The notes under the pieces are model-generated. The model made no database searches and was not told where the DNA came from. It saw only the letters and a list, made by a program, of their open reading frames with translations. 55,041 nt of DNA from Bacteroidaceae bacterium (GTDB lineage: Bacteria > Bacteroidota > Bacteroidia > Bacteroidales > Bacteroidaceae), in assembly GCA_017540585.1 (NCBI GenBank), contig JAFYAT010000056.1:1-55041 (forward strand). Reading direction: 5' to 3'. The position numbers and the translations under genes are program-made. Of the stretch, positions 1 through 9,095 are shown one piece after another. Position 1 is the first letter of the stretch, and each line of letters opens with the position of its first letter.

Positions 1-712
1 CCCCCTCAAAGCCTTTTGCTTTCTTATAGGTAATGTCAAGTACAGACGACATCTTCTCGCCATAGCGTGCGTCAAAGCCACCTGCAGAGAAACTGACCTT
101 GTCAATCATGTCTGGGTTTATGATGGAGAGTCCTTCCTGCTGACCGCTACGGATGAGTAGGGGGCGATACACCTCTATACCATTTATATATACGGAGTTC
201 TCATCAAACGAACCGCCACGCACATTGTACTGCGAACTCAACTCGTTGTGGGTACTTACACCTGCCTGAGTAGCGATAATCTGTTCCACTCCGCCACCAG
301 AGGCATTGCCCATGTGCTTCATATCCTTGATATTTACGTCTGTCATGGCATTTGTCTGACGACGTACTGTCGATACTTCCACGCCTCCAAGCTCTATACC
401 AGCAGGATTGAGCATGATGTTGATTGTAACGGTATCTGTCGGATTGTAGAGGGTACGCTTCTTCGTTTCGTAACCAAGCATGGAGAATGAAACGACCATG
501 GTATCCTTCGACTCACACGTAAATTGGTATTTACCCTTCAGGTCGCACGTCGCTCCTGCAGCCATACCTTCCACACGTACATGGGCAAGTTCCACAGGAG
601 ACCTTTTCTCGTCCATGACCTTACCCCTGATAGTTACGCTCTGAGCATCTGCCACGGAAGGCAAAAGCGTAAAGATAAGGATTGATAATATGTTCAGGAA
701 ACTATTTCTCAT
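1..712 (-). CDS. TonB-dependent receptor, N-terminal part (runs off window)
   Basis: Translating the minus strand from the ATG at 712-710 gives an open frame to the window edge (about 237 residues). It starts with a Sec-type signal (MRNSFLNILSILIFTLLPSV, cleavage probably after ADA), followed by a carboxypeptidase-regulatory-like beta-sandwich at about residues 27-105 (TIRGKVMDEKRSP ... VSFSMLGYETKKR). A TonB plug begins at about residue 130, with the typical phrases QYNVRGGSFDENSVYING and FSAGGFDARYGEKMSS. The barrel lies outside the window. Family knowledge places it in the outer membrane as an energised importer or a related beta-barrel protein; no substrate can be read. The start codon overlaps the 3' end of the TamB gene by 11 nt (the shared run is ATGAGAAATAG), which suggests translational coupling. 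No SusD-like partner is visible on this side. Confidence 0.9.
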   Translation of the reverse strand, partial: MRNSFLNILSILIFTLLPSVADAQSVTIRGKVMDEKRSPVELAHVRVEGMAAGATCDLKGKYQFTCESKDTMVVSFSMLGYETKKRTLYNPTDTVTINIMLNPAGIELGGVEVSTVRRQTNAMTDVNIKDMKHMGNASGGGVEQIIATQAGVSTHNELSSQYNVRGGSFDENSVYINGIEVYRPLLIRSGQQEGLSIINPDMIDKVSFSAGGFDARYGEKMSSVLDITYKKAKGFEG

Positions 713-3700
713 CAGTTGTATTCTGTTCTTCTTTCTTCTTTCCAAACAGCCACTTCAATGACTCGAAGTCATACTGCACGCTCACACCAAGTCCCTGTGT
801 ATTGAGCGTACCCTTTGTGAAGTACCTGTCGTTAGTCATATTGTAAGCCTTGAGATATGTGTTGCCATTCTCCCAAAGACGCCATTTCAGTTCAAAGTCT
901 CCAATGAAGCTCTGAGTATTGGTCATGGCATTATCCCTGTAGCCGAAGTTGCCGTTCACGAGAAGACGGTCGTTGAAGAGTCGTCCTGAAAGAATACCTT
1001 CAACGTCCATATCCTGCCAGCCCTTCTCACCAGTAGATATGTCTGTACCTAAGTTCCAGTTGCTGTTAGTTCCTATGATGCTTGACAATACCTGATTAAT
1101 CTGACCGCTAAGCGTAGATGAAACGAACGAGTTGACAGCTTGTCCGCTCTTGTCATCGCCGTTGGCACGTGCAAAATTGTTTGGGTAGAATCTGTTGACG
1201 GCAAGGAGATATATAACTTGGGTATTCATCTCCTCATCTGAGTTGATCATACTCTTCACAAGCTGACGTGTCTCGTCGTTGACATTAGGAAGACTTATGT
1301 CGAACTTGAAATCCATCGAACTTACAGTACCTGTAATATCAAGAACGCAAACCACCTTCACTTTATTGTTCTGAGAGTATGCTGTTGTTGATGTAAGGTC
1401 CGAAATTGGCACATTATGTATCTCGTGATTACAAATAAGATGTATTCCTGCATCAAATGGATTGCCGTTGAATGATATCGTACTTCCTGGCTGCATACTC
1501 AGGTCACGATACACGAGGTCGTGCATATAGAGGCGGTACTTGCCATGATCAACATTATATGTACCGAACATCTGGAATGCACCTTTGTTGTGCCACTTTG
1601 CCTGAATGATGGCGTCTCCATATACGCTGATGTAGGCATCGTCTTGACGATCCATACGTAGCTTGACTTCGCAGTTCTGGTTGATGTTACAATGGAAATC
1701 CATGTATATGTCGCCCTCGTAGTTGCTCTTCTTCTTCTCGTTCTTGACGATGTATTGTGAAAGGTCGTCTTCGTCACGTACCTTCTTCTGCTTAACTTCC
1801 GGCATGGCGTAGTGGAACTGTTCCTCCTTGTTTGTGGCTGTTATGTCGCGGAACTCAATGAAGGAACTGTTGACAAGGGCGTCTGGCGATACATTGTCGT
1901 ATGCAAAGACGGAGCCTTTGTTTGTGTATATGTTGCCTGATATATGCATAGGATGACCGTCAGAACCATCAAGATGGACATCACCTGAGGCAAAGACAGT
2001 TGCACAGAATTTGTTGGCGTTGAACTCCTTCTCGTCATACACGAGTATGCCATGTGCATCGGCATCAAAGTTGTATGCAAAGTTGCGGAGATTGGTGTGT
2101 GTTACTTTGCCATTGAGTATGCCCACATTATGCTGGTAATCCATCATACGCATGTCCTTGAATGATATGAGCCCACGTTCCAGATGGACAGTATCTCCTG
2201 AGAACATATAAGGAACGTTGGTTGTCTTCAACTTCATGGACACCTGACCTGTTACATCACCCTCAAGGTCAACCTTGTTGAGAGGACCAACCACGTTAAG
2301 CGAGCCACGCAAGTAACCATCCATATCGTCAAAGATGATGCCGAGGAATCCTTGCAATACGGCAGCATGAGTGTCCATTGCATCTACATGGAGGAATATG
2401 TCATTGTTGGCAGGAGAGACGAATCCCTTGACTTTTGTTGTGCCGAACCTGTCTATATAGTTGGAAGTAAGGCCATCGCGACACTTGTACATGTTGACGA
2501 TATTGGCATTGAGGGCAATACCGTTGACCTCATCATCCCAGTTGCCGTTAATCTCGGCATTACCGAGAAGTCCTCCCTCGAGACAGAAGTCCTTGACATT
2601 AAGCTTTGCCTTGAAGTCAGGCTTGTCGAGCAAGTTTGTCAGAGTTGCCTCGCCTGTTGCTTTTCCTGAGAAATCGACTGCTGTGAAGTTGACTACGTTA
2701 AGTACATATTCAATCTCTACATTATTGAGTTTTGCGAGGATAGAGTCGGATGGATTATCTGACACTTTCCCCTCTATAGTCACGTATTTATCACCACTCG
2801 ACACCTTGAGGTTATGGCAGGTGATATCCTTTCCATATACGGATATTCTGGCAGGAGTGATGTTCCATGTGGTATCGTTGATGACTATATCTGACTGATA
2901 TATATTCAAATTAGTCTTTAACTTGCCTATACTGTCCGCAAAACTGACTCTCGAATTGAGATTTACGTCAATATCGTTACGATTCTTCATCTTCAACTTG
3001 ATGTTTGAATCTACCACGTTATTGACTGCTGTGGCATTAAGGTCAACCTTCATAGCTTGTTTGTCGGTATGTGTAAGACCTGTAGCTTTAAGACTTAACT
3101 GATTGGAATTGTTGCAGCATACCACATTAACGTTTTTGTATGTACTACCGTCGAATGTAGCGTATGGAACGTTGACGTCAAGGTTGAGAATATTTCTTGA
3201 AGCATCCATTGAACCAATAACTCTTACTGGCTGTGATACAGAATATTCATTCTTAATAAAGTGGTGTAGAATAGGGGAGTCGTAGAATGCGATATCATAG
3301 TTGAATTCTGACTCAGAACTACTGTGCTCCTTCTTGACTATCTCGTTGAGATTTGTGGCAATGATGTTCTTGAGGTCAGATGCCATAGTGGACAACTTGC
3401 CATGTCCCTTTATTCTTGCGTCGAGGAAGTCGCTCTGGAGCACAAGGTTGGAGTTACCTTTGCTTGTCTGTTCTATGTCAAGATTTATCTTGCTGACATT
3501 AAACGTTGTATCTGGTGTAACAAGGCAGATGTCATTCATTGTCACATGACCATTGACATTATCTATATTCGAACCGTCAATCTGGGCATCAAGGTTCATG
3601 GATAGACGCTCACCAGAATAATCCTTGATGAGGTTCATGGCGTTAGGATTGAAGTCCTTGAGCGTCATTGAAAGGTCGAGGTCATGGTTCTTGTCCTTGT

Positions 3701-5234
3701 GGAGATAGTTGATATCGGCAGATAAACTGGCATTTGCATCATCCACGTTCAACAATAGGACAGACTTGCCAGAATAGCTATTAGCGTCTATATTTATATT
3801 GCTGTATTTATAACCGTTGTATTCAATAGATGGAACTGATACTTTAATCGTTCCATCTGGTATTTCCTGCTTGTCAACAAAGGTTACATCAGCTACCACA
3901 TCTACATTCAATCCACCAAGTTTCTCCTCATTGAGTATCTTGCCTATATTCATGCCTTCCTCACCTTCGGTACTCAGGTTACATACCAGATGCTTGTCGT
4001 TGTTGTATGAAGCATCAAGGACGAGATTACCTGCATCAGTCATTATCGTACCCTTAGACGATACAAGACAGCTATCAACGTGAACTATTGAGCGAAGTTC
4101 GATGTCTCCCGCATTGAGAAGAGGAAGAACCTTTGTTTCGTCTATACTCAGGTTCTGCAACAGCTGTCTTATACCCTTGTTTGATGCATACAAACGCTCG
4201 ATATCTATGTCGGCAGACTTTGTACCAAACAGATTATTGATGCTTGCTTTCATAGCAAGATTCAGTTCCTTGCCATCATCATTTAACTGAAAGTTATTTA
4301 TATCAAACCTGTTGCTTGTTCCTTTTATCTCCGTATGGATGGCATAAGATTCTGTAAACTCAGAAAGCGTGTGCTCAAAGCATCCGAAATCAGAAAGGCG
4401 TATCTCACCGTCAACGACTACAGGGTTGATAATAGCGATGTGTTTGTTCTTCTCAAAGCCCGTATAGTCGGCATTTATCTCAGGAATGGACAACGCCGTT
4501 CCGCCTGTACATATAACGAAGTCGGTAATCTCTGCCTTCGAGTCGTTTGCCTCACATTTGAATCCAAGTTCCTTTACATAAAGTCCTGAATTATTTTCGA
4601 GTATAGAGAAACGCTTGAGTGATACGTTAAGCGAATCCTTTGTCATGTTTTTGATGGAAAGATTGAAACCTACCTTGCGTGCATCAATATGATTGACATC
4701 AAAAGTGCCAGGATTAAGTTCCTCGCTCTTTACGTCATATTTCACGTTGGTGTGGCGTACGAGGAGTGTATTGATACGGAGGTTCAGAGGCTTTGACTCC
4801 GTCTCTTCCTTTGATGAGAAAGTGTCAATTACATACTGTATGTTTAGTGGAGCATCCTTTGTCTTCTTATATATTATGGCATTTGCACCAAACAGCTGTG
4901 CCGAAGGAATACATATCTGCCCCTGTATGGTACGCATGATATCAACCGAGGCTGACACACGACCCACTTTGAGCATCAGCACTCCGTCCTCATCCTCCGC
5001 CTCAAGATCATTAATGATAAGACGATTGAGGAATCCCACGTTCACAGAACCAATTTTAACGGGTGTTCCCAGTTTGTCCGATAGTGCTCCAGCCACTCTG
5101 TCAGCTATGAAGCTCTGCATGAAAGGCATATTAAGAAGTACAATAATTGTTGCGTAGATACATAATATCCACGCAACAATCATTCTCATCAGGTGCCCTG
5201 ACTTCAAAATATGTTCTTTCTTATCAACAGACAT
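702..5234 (-). CDS. tamB: TamB-like translocation and assembly module protein
   Basis: 1510 residues, in the size range of Bacteroidetes TamB homologues. One N-terminal membrane anchor is visible at about residues 15-38 (MRMIVAWILCIYATIIVLL). It is followed by the AsmA/TamB entry phrase with DKLGTPVKIGSVNVGFLNRL at about 52-71, then more than 900 residues of repetitive beta-strand sequence. The conserved C-terminal TamB domain (old DUF490) occupies roughly the last 400 residues and ends in an amphipathic beta-rich segment. In the known family the protein bridges inner and outer membrane, and it is linked to outer-membrane protein assembly or phospholipid transport. No TamA/BamA partner is adjacent. 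Instead the stop codon overlaps the start of a TonB-dependent receptor. An upstream MORN-protein gene lies 127 bp away on the same strand. Confidence 0.92.
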   Translation of the reverse strand: MSVDKKEHILKSGHLMRMIVAWILCIYATIIVLLNMPFMQSFIADRVAGALSDKLGTPVKIGSVNVGFLNRLIINDLEAEDEDGVLMLKVGRVSASVDIMRTIQGQICIPSAQLFGANAIIYKKTKDAPLNIQYVIDTFSSKEETESKPLNLRINTLLVRHTNVKYDVKSEELNPGTFDVNHIDARKVGFNLSIKNMTKDSLNVSLKRFSILENNSGLYVKELGFKCEANDSKAEITDFVICTGGTALSIPEINADYTGFEKNKHIAIINPVVVDGEIRLSDFGCFEHTLSEFTESYAIHTEIKGTSNRFDINNFQLNDDGKELNLAMKASINNLFGTKSADIDIERLYASNKGIRQLLQNLSIDETKVLPLLNAGDIELRSIVHVDSCLVSSKGTIMTDAGNLVLDASYNNDKHLVCNLSTEGEEGMNIGKILNEEKLGGLNVDVVADVTFVDKQEIPDGTIKVSVPSIEYNGYKYSNINIDANSYSGKSVLLLNVDDANASLSADINYLHKDKNHDLDLSMTLKDFNPNAMNLIKDYSGERLSMNLDAQIDGSNIDNVNGHVTMNDICLVTPDTTFNVSKINLDIEQTSKGNSNLVLQSDFLDARIKGHGKLSTMASDLKNIIATNLNEIVKKEHSSSESEFNYDIAFYDSPILHHFIKNEYSVSQPVRVIGSMDASRNILNLDVNVPYATFDGSTYKNVNVVCCNNSNQLSLKATGLTHTDKQAMKVDLNATAVNNVVDSNIKLKMKNRNDIDVNLNSRVSFADSIGKLKTNLNIYQSDIVINDTTWNITPARISVYGKDITCHNLKVSSGDKYVTIEGKVSDNPSDSILAKLNNVEIEYVLNVVNFTAVDFSGKATGEATLTNLLDKPDFKAKLNVKDFCLEGGLLGNAEINGNWDDEVNGIALNANIVNMYKCRDGLTSNYIDRFGTTKVKGFVSPANNDIFLHVDAMDTHAAVLQGFLGIIFDDMDGYLRGSLNVVGPLNKVDLEGDVTGQVSMKLKTTNVPYMFSGDTVHLERGLISFKDMRMMDYQHNVGILNGKVTHTNLRNFAYNFDADAHGILVYDEKEFNANKFCATVFASGDVHLDGSDGHPMHISGNIYTNKGSVFAYDNVSPDALVNSSFIEFRDITATNKEEQFHYAMPEVKQKKVRDEDDLSQYIVKNEKKKSNYEGDIYMDFHCNINQNCEVKLRMDRQDDAYISVYGDAIIQAKWHNKGAFQMFGTYNVDHGKYRLYMHDLVYRDLSMQPGSTISFNGNPFDAGIHLICNHEIHNVPISDLTSTTAYSQNNKVKVVCVLDITGTVSSMDFKFDISLPNVNDETRQLVKSMINSDEEMNTQVIYLLAVNRFYPNNFARANGDDKSGQAVNSFVSSTLSGQINQVLSSIIGTNSNWNLGTDISTGEKGWQDMDVEGILSGRLFNDRLLVNGNFGYRDNAMTNTQSFIGDFELKWRLWENGNTYLKAYNMTNDRYFTKGTLNTQGLGVSVQYDFESLKWLFGKKKEEQNTTDEK

Positions 5235-5243
5235 TTCGTTTAT

Positions 5244-5361
5244 AATGAGGAATCAGGAATGAGGAATTAGAAATAAAATATCAATTGAGAAATTCGTTAT
5301 GTGAGCGACTATTTTGCAAACAAGCAAGCAATTCCTCATTCCTAATTCCTCATTCCTAATT
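5244..5361. repeat. Inverted pair of 7/14-bp simple repeats between the MORN and tamB genes
   Basis: Left arm 5244-5274 is built of ATGAGGAAT/CAGGAATGAGGAATTAG units; right arm 5331-5361 is the inverted form (ATTCCTCATTCCTA, twice). The spacer is about 56 bp. A single arm of the same family occurs at 12204-12229. The arms could pair in RNA across the spacer. Nothing coding fits here. Confidence 0.75.
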
Positions 5362-6495
5362 TTATAAATTCGTTGCTGTCTCCAGCTTGCCTCTCTTGTA
5401 GTAACCTTTGCGCTTAGGTGTGCCGTTCTTATCCTTCTCAACGAAAGCACCATCCTTGAGGTCGTCCACAAATCCACCTTCATAGCGTGAGCCGTCTGCA
5501 TATTCCTCCACACCTTTGCCGTTCTTATGACCATGCTTGAAGTGACCTCTATACTTTGTACCGTCAGACATACGGAGAACGCCTTCGCCATTCATCTCAC
5601 CGTTTTCCCATTCACCGTCATACACATCACCGTTTACGCCTGTATATTTGCCACGCCCATGCTGCTTGTCGTCTGCCCATGTACCTTCGTACTTTGCTCC
5701 ATTTGGCCATGTATATACACCAGTACCCTCCATGAGCCCGTTTACAAACTGACCGATGTACTTACGGTTGTCGCCGTATGTGAAGATGCCTTGACCAGTA
5801 CGTTCACCACGCATATAGTCGCCTTCATACTTGTCGCCATTGTGGAAGATGTATATACCTCTGCCATGCATCATGTCATCTCGCCAGCTGCCTGTGTATT
5901 TATCGCCGTTGGCATATATGTATGTGCCCTGACCGTTACGCATATTATGCTCCATGTTGCCTACGTACGAACTGCCGTCACGCCAGTCGAACACACCATG
6001 ACCACATTTCTCGTCGTTTTTCCATTCACCACGATAATAGACACCGTTTGCCCATGTGTATGTGCCTTGTCCTTCGCGCTTGTCCTGCACCCAGTTGCCC
6101 ACATACTTATCACCATTGTAGTAGTACATGGTTCCGTGTCCTTGCTGGTAATCTACATACCAAAGACCATCATACTTATTATTGTTGGCAAAGTAGTAAA
6201 TGCCCTTGCCATGCTGGTGGTCCTGATGCCATTGTCCCTCGTAGCGTTCGCCATCTGCAAAGATGTATGTACCGTTACCCTGACGCTTGCCTTTCTCGTA
6301 CTGTCCCTCATACACGTCACCATTAGTGAAAGTTGTCTTGCCCTTGCCGTTAGGCTTACCGCCCAACAGTTCACCATAGTATGTAGCCTTATCCTTAGGG
6401 AAGACATAGTTACCTATCACAAACTTCTGTGCGCTTATTGATAGTGCAGTTGTAAAAATAAAAGTGCCTGTTATAATATATTTCTTTCCGTTCAT
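5362..6495 (-). CDS. Secreted MORN-repeat protein
   Basis: 377 residues. A Sec-type signal covers about residues 1-22 (MNGKKYIITGTFIFTTALS, then ISAQ). The rest is about 14 consecutive MORN units of 22-23 residues with the pattern G-x-G-x-[YF]-x-[YFW]-x-[ND]-G-x-x-Y-x-G-x-[WF], for example KRQGNGTYIFADGERYEG and MMHGRGIYIFHNGDKYEG. The last unit is degenerate (LKDGAFVEKDKNG). MORN arrays form extended beta-hairpin rods that bind lipids or proteins; no enzyme domain is visible, so a scaffold or envelope role is only inferred. The gene leads the tamB/TonB-receptor set on the same strand, separated from tamB by the inverted simple repeat. The start at 6495 gives the full signal peptide. Confidence 0.9.
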   Translation of the reverse strand: MNGKKYIITGTFIFTTALSISAQKFVIGNYVFPKDKATYYGELLGGKPNGKGKTTFTNGDVYEGQYEKGKRQGNGTYIFADGERYEGQWHQDHQHGKGIYYFANNNKYDGLWYVDYQQGHGTMYYYNGDKYVGNWVQDKREGQGTYTWANGVYYRGEWKNDEKCGHGVFDWRDGSSYVGNMEHNMRNGQGTYIYANGDKYTGSWRDDMMHGRGIYIFHNGDKYEGDYMRGERTGQGIFTYGDNRKYIGQFVNGLMEGTGVYTWPNGAKYEGTWADDKQHGRGKYTGVNGDVYDGEWENGEMNGEGVLRMSDGTKYRGHFKHGHKNGKGVEEYADGSRYEGGFVDDLKDGAFVEKDKNGTPKRKGYYKRGKLETATNL

Positions 6496-6519
6496 AGTGA
6501 GAATTCATTTATCGACCCA

Positions 6520-6527
6520 CAAAGATA
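6520..6527 (-). promoter_or_regulatory. Putative Bacteroidetes -7 box for the MORN gene
   Basis: CAAAGATA on the plus strand reads TATCTTTG on the minus strand and matches TAnnTTTG, 25 bp upstream of the MORN start. A TTTG (rc of 6540-6543) lies further upstream, but its spacing is shorter than usual. Confidence 0.4.
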
Positions 6528-6955
6528 AACAAAAATACCCAAACCTCGCCCATCTGTTAGCGTTTTTTAAGATTTAAGTTTATCTGACATGTAAAATGGT
6601 GGTAATTTTTCCTTTCCATTCCTCCTTAAAGTCCTACGCATCTCAAATGGAGTGTAAAAAAAGTTACGGAGCACAAGCGCCCTCTGTGTCCTCTAATCTC
6701 ATCAACATTTTAAGGTAAGGGAAAAACTCCGTGCCCTCTGCTTTCTCTGCGTTCTCTGTGTTTCTATATTATGTATGTGATATAATTATTCCATCCTTAG
6801 AGTGTAATTACTCTATGTTATAATGGCGGTTTCGTTTTGTCCTACTTTCGTCTTGTTTTGTTAGTCCTTGCGGATACTAATCGCCACATGCTGAAAAACG
6901 CAGTTCTGATACTATCAATACGTAATTTTGTATAGATTTTGATTCTATTTTTTCT

Positions 6956-6999
6956 TCGGGAATGACTCGGGGATTGTTCGGGAATGCTTCGGGAACGCT
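6956..6999. repeat. Four tandem 11-bp units (TCGGGAATGCT type)
   Basis: Consecutive units are TCGGGAATGAC, TCGGGGATTGT, TCGGGAATGCT and TCGGGAACGCT, followed by a fifth, degraded TCGCTTTGTCA. The invariant part is TCGGG at exact 11-bp steps. Non-coding. Confidence 0.85.
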
Positions 7000-7193
7000 T
7001 CGCTTTGTCATTTGTAGGGTGTTATCAGAGTATTTATGACTCTTGTCGTAGTTTCGTTTTGTCCTACTTTTAGACGCCTTTTTTTGCGTGCTTAGGTTGG
7101 TGGGAGAATGAGAGTACGGGCTTTACTTAGTTCAATATAGTCGCTTGGCAGTAAAAAAGCAATACGTTTTTAGTCGTGAAGGTGGCGTTTTTT

Positions 7194-7377
7194 TTAACAT
7201 TTCGGATGTTTAAAAAATGTAAAAAAAAATGAACTAATGTTTAACGATTGTTAAAGCAGCAGGGGGATTTGTTAAACTATATAAAAATGCGTGAAATTTT
7301 ATTTTGAAACATTTTGCAGTTACTAAAATTTGGAATAATTTTAACACCGAAATCGTTAAGATAATGCATATTTTAAC
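7194..7377. promoter_or_regulatory. Cluster of TTAAC/GTTAA words upstream of htrA
   Basis: TTAAC or its complement appears at 7194-7198, 7241-7245, 7250-7254, 7271-7275, 7341-7345, 7355-7359 and 7373-7377. Two of them form the inverted repeat TTTAACGATTGTTAAA at 7240-7255. This looks like a regulator-binding region in front of an envelope-stress protease, but the AT-richness raises the chance level and no regulator is identified. Confidence 0.35.
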
Positions 7378-7425
7378 ATTTCAGTATGATTTAGTAAATA
7401 AAATAACGTTGAAAATATTTTGATT

Positions 7426-8958
7426 ATGAAACAGACGACAAAAAGATTTTATGGCACACTTGCTGCCTTGGCTTTCTTTTCAGGACTGACTGGTTCTTTT
7501 GCCTTTGCTTTGGGAAACAAGATTGCTTCACGCAATTCGGTTTCTGCTTCTTATGTAGTTGACTCTAAGGAGAATCCTGAACCTGTGTTCATGACTTGCT
7601 CTAATGCTGGCACTCCTGCACAGCCTATTGATCTTACAGAGGCTGCTGAGAAGGGATGTGCTTCGGTAGTATATATAAAGGTGACAGCCGGTGGCGACAC
7701 CAAGGTTGTACGTTACCGTAATCCATTTGCCGATATCTTCGGCGATTTCTTCGGCGATGAAGGTATGCAGCAACGTGTCTATAAGACTCCTAAGCAACAT
7801 TCATCAGGTAGTGGAGTAATCATCTCAAGTGACGGTTATATCGTGACAAACAACCATGTTGTTGAAAATGCGAGCAAGATTGATGTCAAACTGAACGATA
7901 ACCGTGAATTTACAGCTACGGTAGTTGGTACAGACCCTGCTTCCGACCTTGCTCTTATCAAGATTGATGCAAAGGAACTTCCTGCCATCGTCATTGGTGA
8001 CAGCGAGACGTTGAAGGTTGGCGAGTGGGTACTTGCCATCGGCAATCCTTTCAACCTCACAAGTACGGTTACTGCTGGTATCGTGAGTGCCAAGGGACGT
8101 GGCAGCATGGGTGCCAATGGTGTACAGTCATTTATCCAGACGGATGCAGCCATCAACAAGGGTAACTCTGGTGGTGCTCTTGTGAATGCACGTGGTGAGC
8201 TCGTGGGTATCAATGCCATGCTTCTTAGCGAGACAGGTGGCTATCAGGGTTACGGATTTGCCATCCCTGTAAGTATAATGAAGAAAGTGGTATCTGACAT
8301 CAAGGAGTATGGTGCTGTTCAACGTGCCGTTCTCGGTATCAAGGGTGGTTCGCTCAGCGATATCATTGACAGCAAGAAGTATGAGGATGAGAACTATGTA
8401 TCTGACTATGGCACTAATGATGGTGTACTCGTGGATGAGGTTATCGAGAATGGTTCTGCCGAGGAGGCTGGCATCAAGAAGGGAGATGTCATCGTTGCTG
8501 TGGGAGATAAGAAGATAACAAAGATGTCTGAACTTCAGGAAGACCTTGCCAAGTTCAACCCTGGTGACAAGACTTCAATCACTATCATACGTGACAAGAA
8601 AGAGAAAAAGGTTAATGTAACCTTCCGCAATGTTCAGGGAAGCACCAAGGTTACCAAGGCATTGAGCCTCGATAGTTGCGGTCTTGAATTGAAGGAACTG
8701 AGTGACAAGCAGAAGAAGGCTTACAATATCGCCAATGGTATTCAGGTGGCTAACGTGAAAGCAGGACCTTTCAAGACTGCAGGCGTGCCAAAGGGCTTTA
8801 TCATCCGTAAGTGCAACGGCTATGTTATTAAGACTATAGCTGACTTCGAGAAGGCCTTTAAGCTTGCCCTTGATTCAGAGGAACGTGCTCTCTTCATCAC
8901 AGGTCAGATTCCTGCTGGCGAGCCAAACGTCTTTGCCGTTATGTTCCCGGAGGAGTAA
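7426..8958 (+). CDS. htrA: HtrA/DegQ-family periplasmic serine endoprotease
   Basis: 510 residues from the ATG at 7426; a TTG two codons upstream (7420) is less likely. A signal peptide or anchor covers about residues 1-29 (YGTLAALAFFSGLTGSFAFA). The trypsin-like domain shows the full catalytic triad: His144 in TNNHVV, Asp174 in SDLALI and Ser248 in GNSGGA. Two PDZ domains follow: one at about 300-400 (GVLVDEVIENGSAEEAGI) and a more divergent one at about 415-510. The order protease-PDZ-PDZ and the length are typical of DegP/DegQ. The role is degradation or refolding of damaged envelope proteins. The gene is monocistronic, with a 930-bp gene-free upstream region and a strong terminator downstream. 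Confidence 0.96.
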   Translation: MKQTTKRFYGTLAALAFFSGLTGSFAFALGNKIASRNSVSASYVVDSKENPEPVFMTCSNAGTPAQPIDLTEAAEKGCASVVYIKVTAGGDTKVVRYRNPFADIFGDFFGDEGMQQRVYKTPKQHSSGSGVIISSDGYIVTNNHVVENASKIDVKLNDNREFTATVVGTDPASDLALIKIDAKELPAIVIGDSETLKVGEWVLAIGNPFNLTSTVTAGIVSAKGRGSMGANGVQSFIQTDAAINKGNSGGALVNARGELVGINAMLLSETGGYQGYGFAIPVSIMKKVVSDIKEYGAVQRAVLGIKGGSLSDIIDSKKYEDENYVSDYGTNDGVLVDEVIENGSAEEAGIKKGDVIVAVGDKKITKMSELQEDLAKFNPGDKTSITIIRDKKEKKVNVTFRNVQGSTKVTKALSLDSCGLELKELSDKQKKAYNIANGIQVANVKAGPFKTAGVPKGFIIRKCNGYVIKTIADFEKAFKLALDSEERALFITGQIPAGEPNVFAVMFPEE

Positions 8959-9025
8959 AAACGGAAGGGTGTCTCATTCGTGATTGAATGATGATGCCTT
9001 TAAACCAAGAAACAAAATAATTGTC

Positions 9026-9071
9026 AAAAAAAGCAGATTGGAGATTTTGCGTCTCTAATCTGCTTTTTTTT
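9026..9071 (+). terminator. Rho-independent terminator after htrA
   Basis: Stem AAGCAGATTGGAGA paired with TCTCTAATCTGCTT (one G/T mismatch), loop about 7 nt, then a run of T. It ends 25 bp before the next start codon, so the next gene probably has its own signal or depends on read-through. Confidence 0.85.
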
Positions 9072-9095
9072 CATTACTAAGCCATAACCAAATCT

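Larger units (their letters stand above)
6496..7425. other. 930-bp gene-free region with short repeats
   Basis: No convincing ORF on either strand. Three kinds of structure are visible. A 20-bp direct repeat GTTTCGTTTTGTCCTACTTT occurs at 6829-6848 and 7051-7070. Four 11-bp units lie at 6956-6999. The final 230 bp before htrA are AT-rich with repeated TTAAC/GTTAA words. Pyrimidine-rich runs around 6733-6763 resemble, in inverse, a run at 54722-54750. Confidence 0.7.

Noticed and set aside
5527-6441. 304-codon plus-strand ORF opposite the MORN gene
   Set aside because: A repeated MORN codon pattern keeps the antisense frame open; the minus strand has signal peptide and repeats.
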